Below are positions 7,103 through 16,983 of a stretch of 64,000 bases of DNA, one piece after another. Where the stretch lies: NCBI GenBank assembly GCA_024234055.1, contig JACKOW010000003.1, positions 248,001-312,000 of the forward strand. Direction: 5' to 3'. Under the pieces are notes generated by a model that did no database searches, was not told where the DNA came from, and saw only the letters and a program-made list of their open reading frames with translations. The translations under genes were made by a program, and so were the position numbers. The first letter of the stretch is position 1, and the number at the start of each line of letters is the position of its first letter. This DNA is from Rhodanobacteraceae bacterium (lineage in GTDB: Bacteria > Pseudomonadota > Gammaproteobacteria > Xanthomonadales > SZUA-5).

Positions 7103-8194
7103 ATGTCCGGTGCCGCTCAATTTGTTGCCCTGCCCTCGCCAATGCCGCTGTTGCGTGGCGGTGAGTTGCGCGAGGCGGTCATCGCCTACGAAACCTGGGG
7201 CAAGCTGTCGCCAGCCCGGGACAATGCCATTCTGATCGTCACCGGCATGTCGCCGAGCGCCCATGCCGCCTCCAACGCGCAGGATCCAACCCCCGGTTGG
7301 TGGGAGCCGATGATCGGCCGCGATCGCAGCTTCGATACCGAACGCTATTTCATCATCTGCGTCAATTCCCTGGGGAGCTGCAAGGGCTCCACCGGTCCGG
7401 CCTCGCCGCATCCGGATGACGGCCTGCCCTACCGTTTGCGCTTTCCCTCGATCAGCATCGAGGATGTCGCCGATGGGGCCGCCGCGGTGGCCCGGGCGCT
7501 GGGCATCGAGCGCCTGCTGGCCGTGGTCGGCCCGAGCATGGGGGGCATGACCGCGCAGGCGATGGCACTGCGACATCCGCCGCTGGTGCCGAATCTGATC
7601 ATCATGTCCTGCGCCGCGCGCTCGTCGGCCTTTGCCATCGCCCTGCGCTCGCTGCAGCGCCAGATCGTGCGCGCCGACCCCGCCTTTGCCAACGGCAACT
7701 ATGCCCACGCCGCCGACGTCTCCAGCGGCATGGGCCTGGCGCGCAAACTGGGCGTGGCCACCTACCGCTCGCCGCTGGAATGGCGCGAGCGCTTCGGCCG
7801 CGAACGCCTGAGCGAGCGGGACGCCGATCCCTTCGCCAGCGAGTTCCAGATCGAATCCTATCTCGATGCCCATGCCCGACGCTGGTCGGGCGGTTTCGAT
7901 CCGCTGAGTTATCTGTATCTGTCCAGGGCCATGGACTGGTTCGACCTGGCCGACTACGGTGGCAGTGTCGAGGCTGGCTGCCGACGAATGGCGGTCGAAA
8001 AAGCATTGGTGATCGGCGTCTCCACCGACATCCTGTTCCCGGTCGAGCAACAGGAGGAAATCGCCGAGGCCCTGACTGAGGCCGGCGCCGAGGTCGACTA
8101 CCAAGCCCTGCCCTCCATCCAGGGCCATGACGCCTTCCTGGTCGACATTCCGCGCTTCGCGCCAGTGATCTCGCGTTTTCTGGATCGGCTGTAG
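7103..8194 (+). CDS. metX: MetX-family homoserine/serine O-acyltransferase
   Basis: An alpha/beta-hydrolase acyltransferase that activates the hydroxyl of homoserine (methionine pathway) or serine (cysteine pathway). The catalytic triad is visible: S145 in GPSMGGM, D309 in STDILFP and H342 in GHDAFLVD. The family segment NSLGSCKGSTGPASP is at about 88-102. The 363-residue length is typical. Xanthomonadales members of this family have been assigned serine O-succinyltransferase rather than homoserine O-acetyltransferase activity, so the acyl donor and acceptor here are open. It is a single-gene unit, divergent from trmB. Confidence 0.85.
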   Translation: MSGAAQFVALPSPMPLLRGGELREAVIAYETWGKLSPARDNAILIVTGMSPSAHAASNAQDPTPGWWEPMIGRDRSFDTERYFIICVNSLGSCKGSTGPASPHPDDGLPYRLRFPSISIEDVADGAAAVARALGIERLLAVVGPSMGGMTAQAMALRHPPLVPNLIIMSCAARSSAFAIALRSLQRQIVRADPAFANGNYAHAADVSSGMGLARKLGVATYRSPLEWRERFGRERLSERDADPFASEFQIESYLDAHARRWSGGFDPLSYLYLSRAMDWFDLADYGGSVEAGCRRMAVEKALVIGVSTDILFPVEQQEEIAEALTEAGAEVDYQALPSIQGHDAFLVDIPRFAPVISRFLDRL

Positions 8195-8412
8195 GGTCTG
8201 CCAGCGTTCGGGCCGGGACCACACAATGCCGGATCCAAGAGCAGAATTTTCCGCAAAGGACGGTCAATACCGATTCCACTTCTCCGCGGCTCCGCGTGAG
8301 ACGTCCGCCTTGCACCTGCCCGCAGCGACGATCTGACCCAAACGCCCTTTCGGCATTTGCCGTCTTCGCGTTCTTTGCGTCCTTCGCGGACCAATGCTCT
8401 GAACAAACCCGC
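8195..8412. other. Intergenic spacer with dispersed repeat fragment
   Basis: No gene is seen between the convergent metX and malQ. The stretch from 8281 (TCTCCGCGGCTCCGCGTGAG) matches repeat block copies at 44171, 44418 and 44695. A second low-complexity stretch at 8350-8395 repeats TTCGCG and TTTGCG units. No clear terminator hairpin was found. Confidence 0.5.
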
Positions 8413-9972
8413 TCAAGCTGCCAGCGATGTCGCTATCGGCTGGGTCTCGCAGCCCGGCAAGCGCAGCAGATCGAAGGGCCCACGACCGCTGGCGGCGGTG
8501 ATCAGGCCTAGCACGCGTGAGGGTTCGGGGCCGACCATCTCCCAGCGGAAACGCCAGCTCCAGTTGTGGCCGCCGATGGTTCCCGGAATGTTCATGCGAT
8601 GGGCGCTGTCCAGCCCGAGCACGTCCTGGAACTGACACACGGCGATGTTGGCCACCGAGTTGCAGCAGGCGCGGATCATGGCCCAGTGCACATCGTGGTC
8701 GCTGGCCGCCAGATAGCTGCCGGCGTAGGCACGCTCGCGCTCGCTGGCCCGATTCCACCAGCCACGCACCGTGTCGTTGTCATGAGTGCCGGTGTAAGCC
8801 ACGAAATGTCGGCTCCAGTTGTGCGGCAGGAATTCGTCACTGGCGTCGCTGCCAAAACCGAACTGCAGGATCTTCATGCCGGGGAAGCCGCAACCATCAC
8901 GCAGTTCCACCACATCGGGCGTGATCAGACCAAGGTCTTCGGCCACGATCGGCAACTCACCGAGCTCGGCACCGATGGCGTCGAACAAGGCCTTGCCCGG
9001 ACCCGTCACCCACACGCCCTCTTCGGCCGTCGGGCAACTGGCGGGAATCTCGTAGTAGCCGGCGAATCCGCGGAAATGATCGATACGGAACACATCGGCC
9101 TGATGCAGGGCCCGACGCAGGCGTGCCGTCCACCAGCGGTAGTTCTCGGCGGCCATGCGATCCCAGCGGTACAAGGGATTGCCCCAGCGCTGGCCGGTCG
9201 GCGCCATGGCATCGGGTGGGCATCCGGCAACGACCGTGGGCTGGAAATCCTGATCCAGGAAGTACAGATCCGGCCGCGCCCAGCAATCCGAACTGTGGTG
9301 GGCGATGAAGATCGGCAGATCCCCCATCAGCGCGACATCGCGGGCATTGGCATAGGCCTTGAGTGCCACCGCCTGCGTGTCGAAACACCACTGCACGAAT
9401 TGCCAGAAACGGATTTCCGATGCATGTGCCTTGCGCGCAGCGGCCAGTGCCACCGGATCGCGATCGCGCAGTTCGGCTGACCAGAACCACCAGGCACTGC
9501 CCTGATGCGCGGCCTCCAGCGCCATGAACAGGCTGTAGTCATCCAACCAGTGCGCCTGTTCGGTGCACCAGCGCCCGAAGGCGGCGCGATCGGCGGCAGC
9601 GGCCCGCGCTTCGAAACCGGCGGCGGCCAGTCGCAGTTGCGCCAGCCGCCACGGCACCACCCGGGAATAATCGACCCGCTGTGGATCGAAGCCGCCATCG
9701 GGCAGGGTCGGAGGCGGCAGCCAGCCCGAAGCCACCAGCGGTTCCAGCGCCACCATCAGTGGACTGCCGGCAAAGGCACTGACGCTCTGGTAGGGCGAAT
9801 CGCCGGGACCGATGGGATTGATCGGCAACCATTGCCACAGGCGCTGCCCGGCCGCCGCCAGCCAATCGACGAAGCGGAAGGCATCCGGCCCGAAATCACC
9901 GATGCCGTGGGGACCGGGCAGAGAACTCAGGTGCAAGAGCACGCCGGAACTGCGTTGGTGTAGATCGATCAT
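8413..9972 (-). CDS. malQ: 4-alpha-glucanotransferase (amylomaltase, GH77)
   Basis: A cytoplasmic enzyme that transfers alpha-1,4-glucan segments between malto-oligosaccharides. At 519 residues it fits bacterial MalQ. The N-terminal SSGVLLHLSSLPGPHGIGD is characteristic. The nucleophile is D298 in FRIDHFRGF, the acid/base is E345 in IVAEDLG, and THDNDT follows. Its ATG overlaps the glgX stop by 4 bp, making it the last gene of glgP-glgB-glgX-malQ. In this setting it would recycle the short dextrins left by GlgX and GlgP. Confidence 0.95.
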   Translation of the reverse strand: MIDLHQRSSGVLLHLSSLPGPHGIGDFGPDAFRFVDWLAAAGQRLWQWLPINPIGPGDSPYQSVSAFAGSPLMVALEPLVASGWLPPPTLPDGGFDPQRVDYSRVVPWRLAQLRLAAAGFEARAAAADRAAFGRWCTEQAHWLDDYSLFMALEAAHQGSAWWFWSAELRDRDPVALAAARKAHASEIRFWQFVQWCFDTQAVALKAYANARDVALMGDLPIFIAHHSSDCWARPDLYFLDQDFQPTVVAGCPPDAMAPTGQRWGNPLYRWDRMAAENYRWWTARLRRALHQADVFRIDHFRGFAGYYEIPASCPTAEEGVWVTGPGKALFDAIGAELGELPIVAEDLGLITPDVVELRDGCGFPGMKILQFGFGSDASDEFLPHNWSRHFVAYTGTHDNDTVRGWWNRASERERAYAGSYLAASDHDVHWAMIRACCNSVANIAVCQFQDVLGLDSAHRMNIPGTIGGHNWSWRFRWEMVGPEPSRVLGLITAASGRGPFDLLRLPGCETQPIATSLAA

Positions 9973-12101
9973 TGCAGACCCTCGGGTACATCAATACGAG
10001 CCAGCACCAGCAACGCCTGTGCCGGCACCAGCAGGGTGGGAAGCAAGACGGGAACCGCGCTCAGCGCCGGCCGCGTCGAGGGCAGCGGCAGGCGTTCGCC
10101 GCTACTGTCCAGACACAAGCACCAACCCTCGCCGGAAAGCGCAAACTCGCAGTCCTGCGGCGCTGGATTGAACATCAGACAGAGTTCGGCCTGATCAGCG
10201 CCAGCGGGCGTCATTTCGCAAGCGAAGGCACGCTGATCCGCGTCATGCCAGTCACTCACACGCATGTCGCGACCTGCGGGCGTCAGCCAGCGCACGCGCG
10301 CCCGCTGCGGGTCAGCGGCATCGGCAAACCAGTGTGGATGCCGTAACAAGGCATGCCCCTGGCGCAGCGCCAGCAATGCACCGACCAGGGACGAGTCGTC
10401 TTCATCCGCGTTCCAGTCCAGCCAGGCCAGCGGATTGTCCTGACAGTAGGCGTTGTTGTTGCCACGTTGGCTGTTGCCGTGCTCGTCGCCCGCCAACAGC
10501 ATCGGTGTGCCCTGAGCCAAGAACAGCGTGGCCAGCAGCGCGCGCCGCACACGACGGCGCTGCAGCATCACCTGCGGATCGGTGCTGGGTCCTTCGATAC
10601 CGAAATTGTGCGCCGGCTCGTCATTGCGACCATCGCGATTGTCCTCGCCATTGGCCTGATTGTGCTTGACAGCGTATGAGACCACATCGGCCAGGGTTCG
10701 CCCGTCGTGCGCGCTGACGAAATTGACGCTCGCCTGAGGCCTACGCAAGCCGTGATGGAAGAGATCGCTGGAACCGCAGAAGCGCCGGGCGAATTCGCCG
10801 CGGCTGCTGCCGCGGCCGCTGCTTTGCGGTAGCCAGTAGCGACGCACACTGTCCCGGAAACGATCGTTCCAATCGAGGAATCGCCCCGGGAACCGTCCCA
10901 CCTGATAGCCGTTCGGGCCGATATCCCAGGGCTCGGCAATCAGATGCACCGCGGCCAGCAGCGGATCCTGCTGCAGAGCAACAAAAAAGGCGGCGTGAGG
11001 GTCGAATCCGTGGTCGTCACGACCGAGCACCGTGGCCAGATCAAAGCGGAAGCCGTCCACGCCCATGGTTTCAACCCAGTAGCGCAGCGAATCCAGCACG
11101 AACTGGGTGACCCGCGGGTGGGCCACATTGAGCGTGTTGCCGCAGCCACTCCAGTTCTCGCAGCGGCTGCGATCATCGGCGAGCGTGCGGTACCAGTTCG
11201 CATTGTCCAGGCCGCGAAAGCTCAAGGTCGGCCCCAGTTCATCGCTCTCGGCCGTGTGGTTGTAGACCACGTCCAGAATGACGTCGATGCCGGCCGCGTG
11301 CAGTGCTGACACCATCTCGCGGAACTCGGCAATCAAGGCTGTCGGATCTTCCCCCGGGCCGCCCAGGCGAGGATCGGGACTGAAGAATCCCAGGGTGTTG
11401 TAACCCCAGTAGTTGACCCGCCCGCCACGGCTGAGGGCGGCCTCGCTGATGGCGTAATGCACCGGCATCAATGCCAGTGTGTTGACCCCCAGCTGGTGGA
11501 AATGGGCAATGGCCAGCGGGTGCGCCAATGCCGCATAGCGACCACGCAACTCCTCCGGCATGCCGGGGAATTGCATGGAGAAGCCCTTGACGTGAACTTC
11601 GTACAGCACCAGGTCGGTCACGCGGTGGCGCGGACGCGCTCCGACCAGGGGAGCGAATGGCTCGGCCACCCGCGCCTTGAGGGCAAGGATGGCATTGTCC
11701 TGCGCATCGAAGGAGCGGGCACCGTCCGGATGACCGAGTGCGTAGCCGTAATGGCTGTCGCGCCAGCGAAAGCGGCCTACGATCTCGCGAGCCCAGGGGT
11801 CCAGCAGCAATTTGTTCGGATTGAAGCGATGGCCGTGCTCGGGGGCATAGGCGCCGTGCGCTCGGTAGCCATAGACCAGTCCGGCACCAAGACCCGGCAG
11901 AAACCCGCAGTGCACGCCGGCTTCCTCGGCCTGCAGCGGATAGCGACGAAGCTCGCGAGTGCCGCTGTGGTCGAACACGCAGAGCTCCACCCGTGTCGCG
12001 CCCTCCGACCACAGCGAGAAGTTCACACCCTCGGCGCAGACCATCGCACCGAAAGGTTCGGCCCGGCCGGGCAACAAGGTATCTGGCAGTCTCACATTCA
12101 T
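9969..12101 (-). CDS. glgX: Glycogen debranching enzyme GlgX (GH13)
   Basis: Hydrolyses alpha-1,6 branches of phosphorylase-limited glycogen. It has an N-terminal CBM48-like region (about 10-110) and a GH13 barrel with nucleophile D354 in RFDLATVLG, acid/base E390 in IAEPWDIG, and the conserved SAHDG. The ATG at 12101 is preferred because it overlaps the glgB stop as ATGA and gives MNVRLPDT, a normal GlgX N-terminus; this makes 710 residues. The frame is open 13 codons further upstream inside glgB. The 4-bp overlaps on both sides show tight translational coupling. Confidence 0.94.
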   Translation of the reverse strand: MNVRLPDTLLPGRAEPFGAMVCAEGVNFSLWSEGATRVELCVFDHSGTRELRRYPLQAEEAGVHCGFLPGLGAGLVYGYRAHGAYAPEHGHRFNPNKLLLDPWAREIVGRFRWRDSHYGYALGHPDGARSFDAQDNAILALKARVAEPFAPLVGARPRHRVTDLVLYEVHVKGFSMQFPGMPEELRGRYAALAHPLAIAHFHQLGVNTLALMPVHYAISEAALSRGGRVNYWGYNTLGFFSPDPRLGGPGEDPTALIAEFREMVSALHAAGIDVILDVVYNHTAESDELGPTLSFRGLDNANWYRTLADDRSRCENWSGCGNTLNVAHPRVTQFVLDSLRYWVETMGVDGFRFDLATVLGRDDHGFDPHAAFFVALQQDPLLAAVHLIAEPWDIGPNGYQVGRFPGRFLDWNDRFRDSVRRYWLPQSSGRGSSRGEFARRFCGSSDLFHHGLRRPQASVNFVSAHDGRTLADVVSYAVKHNQANGEDNRDGRNDEPAHNFGIEGPSTDPQVMLQRRRVRRALLATLFLAQGTPMLLAGDEHGNSQRGNNNAYCQDNPLAWLDWNADEDDSSLVGALLALRQGHALLRHPHWFADAADPQRARVRWLTPAGRDMRVSDWHDADQRAFACEMTPAGADQAELCLMFNPAPQDCEFALSGEGWCLCLDSSGERLPLPSTRPALSAVPVLLPTLLVPAQALLVLARIDVPEGLQ

Positions 12102-14269
12102 GCCGGCAGCAGGTACAGCGTCGCCAAAGGCGGCAGGCAAAGGCTCAGGGAATGGCTACGGCCGTGGCTGGCCACCGCCTCGGCCCGAAGCACCTGTCCA
12201 GCGTTGCCGTTGTCACTGCCACCATAATGAGACGAATCAGTGTTCAGCACTTCGCGCCACTGATGCAGGCCCTCGGGCACCGGCAATCGGTAGTCATGGC
12301 GCGGCACCGGCGTGAAGTTGCAGACCACGATGGCGGCGCCGCCGGCACCGTCAAGACGAGCCCAGGCATAAACCGAGTTGGCGCTGTCATCGGCAATCAA
12401 CCACTGGAATCCGGCCGTCTCGCAATCGAGTCGATGCAGCGCCGATTGCGCCCGGTACAGACGGTTGAGATCGCCGATCAGACGCTGCACCTGGGCGTGG
12501 CGCGGCTCATTCAGCAGATGCCAGGGCAAGGCCTGTTCGTGATTCCATTCCTGCGGCTGGGCAAATTCCTGGCCCATGAACAGCAGCTTCTTGCCCGGAT
12601 GGCCCCACATGAAACCGTAGTACGCACGCAGATTGGCAAAGCGTTGCCAGTCATCGCCGGGCATCTTCGCCAGCATCGAGCCCTTGCCGTGCACCACCTC
12701 ATCATGCGAGATCGGCAGCACGAAGTTCTCGCTGAAGGCATAGACCAAGCCGAAGCTGAGCTTGTCGTGATGCCAGCGCCGGTGCACCGGATCTTCGGCG
12801 ATATAGCGCAGCGTGTCGTTCATCCAGCCCATGTTCCACTTGAAGTGAAAGCCCAGGCCACCGGCGTAGGTGGGCGCCGTCACCTGCGGAAAAGCCGTGG
12901 ATTCCTCGGCCAGGGTGATGCTGCCCGGGCATTCCGTGCCCAGTTGCACATGCAGATTGCGCAGCAGCGCGATCGCCTCCAGATTCTCGCGGCCACCGTG
13001 CTGATTGGGTATCCACTCGCCGGCCTGTCGCGAATAGTCGCGGTAGAGCATCGACGCCACCGCATCCACACGTAGCCCATCGACCGCAAAACTCTCCAGC
13101 CAGTAGAGCGCGCTGCCGGTCAGAAAACTGGCCACCTCGGTGCGGCCGAAGTTGTAGATCAGGGTGTTCCAGTCGCGGTGGAAACCCTCGCGCGGATCGG
13201 CGTACTCGTACAGCGCGGTGCCATCGAACTGGGCCAGACCATGGGCATCGGCCGGGAAATGCGCCGGCACCCAGTCCAGCAACACGCCCACACCCCGGGC
13301 GTGACAGGCCGCGACAAAGCGAACCAGACCGTCAGGGTCACCAAAGCGCGAGCTCGGCGCGTACAGGCCCAGCGGCTGATAGCCCCAGGAACCATCAAAA
13401 GGATATTCGCTGACCGGCAACAACTCGATATGGGTGAATCCCAGCTCCGCCGCATAGGCCGGCAGTGTGGCGGCCAGTTCGTCCCAGCATGGAAACTCGC
13501 CCGTACCATGGCGCCAGGACGGCGCGTGGACCTCATAGATGCTGATCGGCGCCAAACGCTGATTGGCCTCGGCGCGTTCTGGCGGCAAGGCCTTCCGCGC
13601 GGGCAAGCCACTGATCCTGCTGGCGTTGTCGGGTCGCAACTGGGCGGCGAAGGCATAGGGATCTGCCTTCAGCGGCAACAACTGGCCATCGGCACCGACG
13701 ATTTCGTACTTGTACAGATCGCCTGCCGCGACATGTGGAATGAAGATTTCCCAGATGCCGCCCTCATGACGCAGGCGCATCGGATGGCGACGTCCATCCC
13801 AGCCGTTGAAACTGCCGACCACGCTGACCCGGCGCGCATTCGGTGCCCACAGCGCAAAACGCACGCCATCGACCCCGCTCACCTCAAACGAATGCGCACC
13901 CAGCACCTGGTAAGGCCGCGGATGTTCGCCGCTACGCAGCGCCCGCAGCTCCGCATCAGAGATCAGGGCGCCAAAGGCATAGGCATCGGCATAGACACCG
14001 CTGCTGTCATCCTGCCAATGCACCGCCAGCCGGTACTCGAAGCGCTTGCGACGGCGCGGAATCCGACCTTCGAACCAGCCATCCTCACCCGCGTTCAGCA
14101 CCGCCAACATCTGGCCGCTCGGCACCAGTTGCACCTCAACACGGCTGGCTCCCGGCAACAGCGCCCGCAGCCACAGCTGGCCTCGCCCGTCAGCGTGCAG
14201 CCCGAGCACCGCGAAGGGATCGCCGTGGCGAGCCTCCAGCAGGGCCTGGCGCTGATCCTGATCAAGCAT
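12098..14269 (-). CDS. glgB: 1,4-alpha-glucan branching enzyme
   Basis: Introduces alpha-1,6 branches into glycogen. The 723-residue protein has the long GlgB form: an extra N-terminal beta domain (about 1-110), CBM48, and the GH13 catalytic barrel. The nucleophile is D402 in GLRVDAVASMLY, the acid/base is E455 in LAEES, and SHDEVVHGK follows. The start at 14269 (MLDQDQRQ) is chosen over an ATG nine codons upstream because it overlaps the glgP end by only 8 bp and matches the normal beginning of the family. Confidence 0.95.
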   Translation of the reverse strand: MLDQDQRQALLEARHGDPFAVLGLHADGRGQLWLRALLPGASRVEVQLVPSGQMLAVLNAGEDGWFEGRIPRRRKRFEYRLAVHWQDDSSGVYADAYAFGALISDAELRALRSGEHPRPYQVLGAHSFEVSGVDGVRFALWAPNARRVSVVGSFNGWDGRRHPMRLRHEGGIWEIFIPHVAAGDLYKYEIVGADGQLLPLKADPYAFAAQLRPDNASRISGLPARKALPPERAEANQRLAPISIYEVHAPSWRHGTGEFPCWDELAATLPAYAAELGFTHIELLPVSEYPFDGSWGYQPLGLYAPSSRFGDPDGLVRFVAACHARGVGVLLDWVPAHFPADAHGLAQFDGTALYEYADPREGFHRDWNTLIYNFGRTEVASFLTGSALYWLESFAVDGLRVDAVASMLYRDYSRQAGEWIPNQHGGRENLEAIALLRNLHVQLGTECPGSITLAEESTAFPQVTAPTYAGGLGFHFKWNMGWMNDTLRYIAEDPVHRRWHHDKLSFGLVYAFSENFVLPISHDEVVHGKGSMLAKMPGDDWQRFANLRAYYGFMWGHPGKKLLFMGQEFAQPQEWNHEQALPWHLLNEPRHAQVQRLIGDLNRLYRAQSALHRLDCETAGFQWLIADDSANSVYAWARLDGAGGAAIVVCNFTPVPRHDYRLPVPEGLHQWREVLNTDSSHYGGSDNGNAGQVLRAEAVASHGRSHSLSLCLPPLATLYLLPA

Positions 14270-16757
14270 GGTGCGGCAACGCCCGCAACAGACCACTGCG
14301 ATTCAGAGCCGCGGGCGACCAGACCTGTTCGATGTAGTCGCGCACGCTGCGATCGGCAGAGAACCGGCCCATGCCGGCGATATTGCGCAGCGCACAGGCA
14401 GCCCACTGCTGCGGATCGGCATACAGGGCATCGACCCGCGCTTGCGCCTGCAGATAGTCGTCAAAGTCCGCCAGCAGGAAGTAGCGATCGCGATGCAGCA
14501 GACTGTCGACCAGATCGCGGTGGCGGGCGGGCTCGCCCGGCGAGAAACCGCCACCGGCGATGGCATCGAGCACCCGCCGCAGGCGGAGATCCTGTTCGAC
14601 ATACAGGCTGGGGTCGTAGCCCGTCGCCCGCAATCCTGCCAGCTGCTCCACGCGCAGACCGAATTCGAAGACATCAGAAACGCCGATGGCCTCGGCCATC
14701 TCGATGTTGGCACCGTCCCAGGTACCGATGGTCAGGGCACCGTTCATGGCGAACTTCATGTTGCCCGTGCCGGAAGCCTCGGTGCCCGCTGTCGAGATCT
14801 GTTCGGACAGATCGGCCGCTGGGATGATCACCTCGGCCATACTGACGCCGTAGTTGGGCAGAAACACCAGTTTCAGACGACCAGCCACGCGCGGATCGCT
14901 GTTGACCACGCGGGCGATGTCGTGGGCCAGCTGAATGATCTGCTTGGCCACCCGATAGGCCGACGCCGCCTTGCCGGCGATGATTACGGTACGCGGCACC
15001 CAGGGCTTTCCATTGATACCGGCGGGCTGCTCCAGAATGGCTTGATATCGGGATACCACATGCAGCAGGTTGAGCAGTTGCCGCTTGTACTCGTGGATGC
15101 GCTTGATCTGCACGTCGTACAGGCTGTCAGCCTGGACGAATGGGCCAAGATCGCGGCGGATCAGGGTAGCCAGGCGCTGTTTGTTGGTCTGCTTGACCGC
15201 GAGAAAGCGGGCTTGCAGCTGGGCATCACCTGCCAGCGGGCGCAGCTTGGCCAATTCCTCCAGATTGCGCCGCCAGCCGCTGCCGATGGCCTCGTCGAGC
15301 AAGCCCGACAAGGACGGATTGGCCTGCTGCAGCCAGCGCCGGGGCGTGACCCCGTTGGTCACGTTGAAGAAGCGCTCCGGGTACAACCGTGCGTAATCGG
15401 CAAAGATGGTCCGCACCATCAGTTGTGAATGCAGTGCAGCCACTCCGTTGATCTTGTGCGAGGCAACGATGGCGAGCCCAGCCATGCGGATCCGCCGGCC
15501 CTGGCCTTCATCGATCAACGAGATTCGCTGCACCAGCGCCTCATCGCCGGGGAAACGTCGGCGCACATCGGCCAGCAGGCGTTCGTTGATCTGGTAGATC
15601 ACTTCCAGATGTCGCGGCAGCCAGCGCTCGAACAGACTCACCGGCCAGGTTTCCAGGGCCTCGGGCAACAGCGTGTGGTTGGTATACGACAAGGCCTGTC
15701 GGGTGATGCGCCAGGCCTCGCCCCATTCGAGCCCGTGCTCATCCAGCAGCAGGCGCATCAACTCAGCCGGCGCCAGCGCCGGATGGGTGTCATTGAGATG
15801 GATGGCGTTGCGCTGGCCGAGCTGGGCAATAGGCCCTCCCTCCTGCAGGTGTCGCGCGATCAGATCCTGCAGCGACGCCGAGACCAGAAAAGCCTCCTGC
15901 TTCAGCCGCAACTCGCGACCAGCGTCGGTGCTGTCATCCGGATACAGCACCCAGTTGAGCACATCGGCGTCCAGCCGGTGCTGCGCCGCCGCCGGATAGT
16001 CACCACGGCAGAAAGCCGCGAAATCGATGCTCTCGCTGGCTTCTGCATGCCATTGGCGGAGCGTGGCCACCCGCTCGCTCTGATGGGCGGGAACGATGAA
16101 ATCATAGGCCCGGGCGACGATGCGCTGCGCCGGTGTCCAATAGCGGCCGGCGCCTTCGGCATTGACCCGCCCACCAAAGCCGACCACGTAATGCAGGTCC
16201 GGGCGAGCCACCTCCCAGGGATTGCCGGAGCGCAGCCAGTCGTCAGGCACTTCAATCTGACGACCATCCTGGATACGCTGGGCAAACATGCCGTAGCGGT
16301 AACGCAGGCCATAGCCGAAAGCCGGCAAACCGACTTCGGCAAAGGAATCCAGAAAGCAGGCCGCCAGGCGACCCAGACCGCCATTGCCCAGCGCGGCATC
16401 GACCTCGCCCTCCAGCACATCGGCAAGCTCCAGGCCCAGTTTGGCCAGCATCTCGCGCAGGGTCTCGATGCAGGACAAGGCCGCCATCGCATTGCCCAAG
16501 GCACGACCCAGCAGAAACTCCATCGACAGATAGTGCACACGTCGCGCCTGACCCGCCGACACCGCAGCGGCGTCCTCGACCTGGGTGCGCCCCCAACGTG
16601 TCAGCAGTGCATCGCGGCAGACGTCTGCCAGGGCCCGGAACAGCGCCGACCGACGCTGCTCGCGCGAGGCCCCTGCGGTCAGGGGCTGCTGCGCCAATCG
16701 AGCATCCAGCGCGTCGCGCAGCGAGGGCCGGATGGGCACATCAACAACTTCGATCAT
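14262..16757 (-). CDS. glgP: Glycogen/starch/alpha-glucan phosphorylase
   Basis: A PLP enzyme that releases glucose-1-phosphate from the non-reducing ends of glycogen. With the ATG at 16757 it has 831 residues, the usual length. The PLP lysine is K668 in GTGNMKFAMNG, and the N-terminal YLSMEFLLGRALGN and GNGGLGRLAACF motifs are present. The frame stays open upstream, including an ATG at 16919, but those residues are proline/arginine-rich and match nothing in the family. It is the first gene of the four-gene operon. No glgA or glgC is in the window, so this operon looks dedicated to glycogen restructuring and breakdown. Confidence 0.94.
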   Translation of the reverse strand: MIEVVDVPIRPSLRDALDARLAQQPLTAGASREQRRSALFRALADVCRDALLTRWGRTQVEDAAAVSAGQARRVHYLSMEFLLGRALGNAMAALSCIETLREMLAKLGLELADVLEGEVDAALGNGGLGRLAACFLDSFAEVGLPAFGYGLRYRYGMFAQRIQDGRQIEVPDDWLRSGNPWEVARPDLHYVVGFGGRVNAEGAGRYWTPAQRIVARAYDFIVPAHQSERVATLRQWHAEASESIDFAAFCRGDYPAAAQHRLDADVLNWVLYPDDSTDAGRELRLKQEAFLVSASLQDLIARHLQEGGPIAQLGQRNAIHLNDTHPALAPAELMRLLLDEHGLEWGEAWRITRQALSYTNHTLLPEALETWPVSLFERWLPRHLEVIYQINERLLADVRRRFPGDEALVQRISLIDEGQGRRIRMAGLAIVASHKINGVAALHSQLMVRTIFADYARLYPERFFNVTNGVTPRRWLQQANPSLSGLLDEAIGSGWRRNLEELAKLRPLAGDAQLQARFLAVKQTNKQRLATLIRRDLGPFVQADSLYDVQIKRIHEYKRQLLNLLHVVSRYQAILEQPAGINGKPWVPRTVIIAGKAASAYRVAKQIIQLAHDIARVVNSDPRVAGRLKLVFLPNYGVSMAEVIIPAADLSEQISTAGTEASGTGNMKFAMNGALTIGTWDGANIEMAEAIGVSDVFEFGLRVEQLAGLRATGYDPSLYVEQDLRLRRVLDAIAGGGFSPGEPARHRDLVDSLLHRDRYFLLADFDDYLQAQARVDALYADPQQWAACALRNIAGMGRFSADRSVRDYIEQVWSPAALNRSGLLRALPHHA

Positions 16758-16931
16758 GCAGCGCTCGCTTTCTGGCTGAGGAAGGGATGTCGCGCTTCTC
16801 CTGGCGCAAACGGGACCGGTCGGATGCCGAAGGGCAAGCGCCAGAGCACCCGTCTCGGGCGGCCCCGGGCAGCTTAATGGCCGAGCCCGAAACTGCGGCG
16901 CAGGTGCAAACGTATTCATGATCCTGCCGAC

Positions 16932-16949
16932 CCTGGACGAAGGTCCAGG
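16932..16949. terminator. Small hairpin between GNAT gene and glgP
   Basis: CCTGGAC and GTCCAGG (7 bp) enclose a four-base GAAG loop in the 226-bp gap between the upstream GNAT gene (16984) and glgP. It may attenuate or end the upstream transcript. No U-run follows on the minus strand. Confidence 0.3.
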
Positions 16950-16983
16950 TGCGTCCGTCGAGCCGCAGCGAGGCCTCGTCGGC

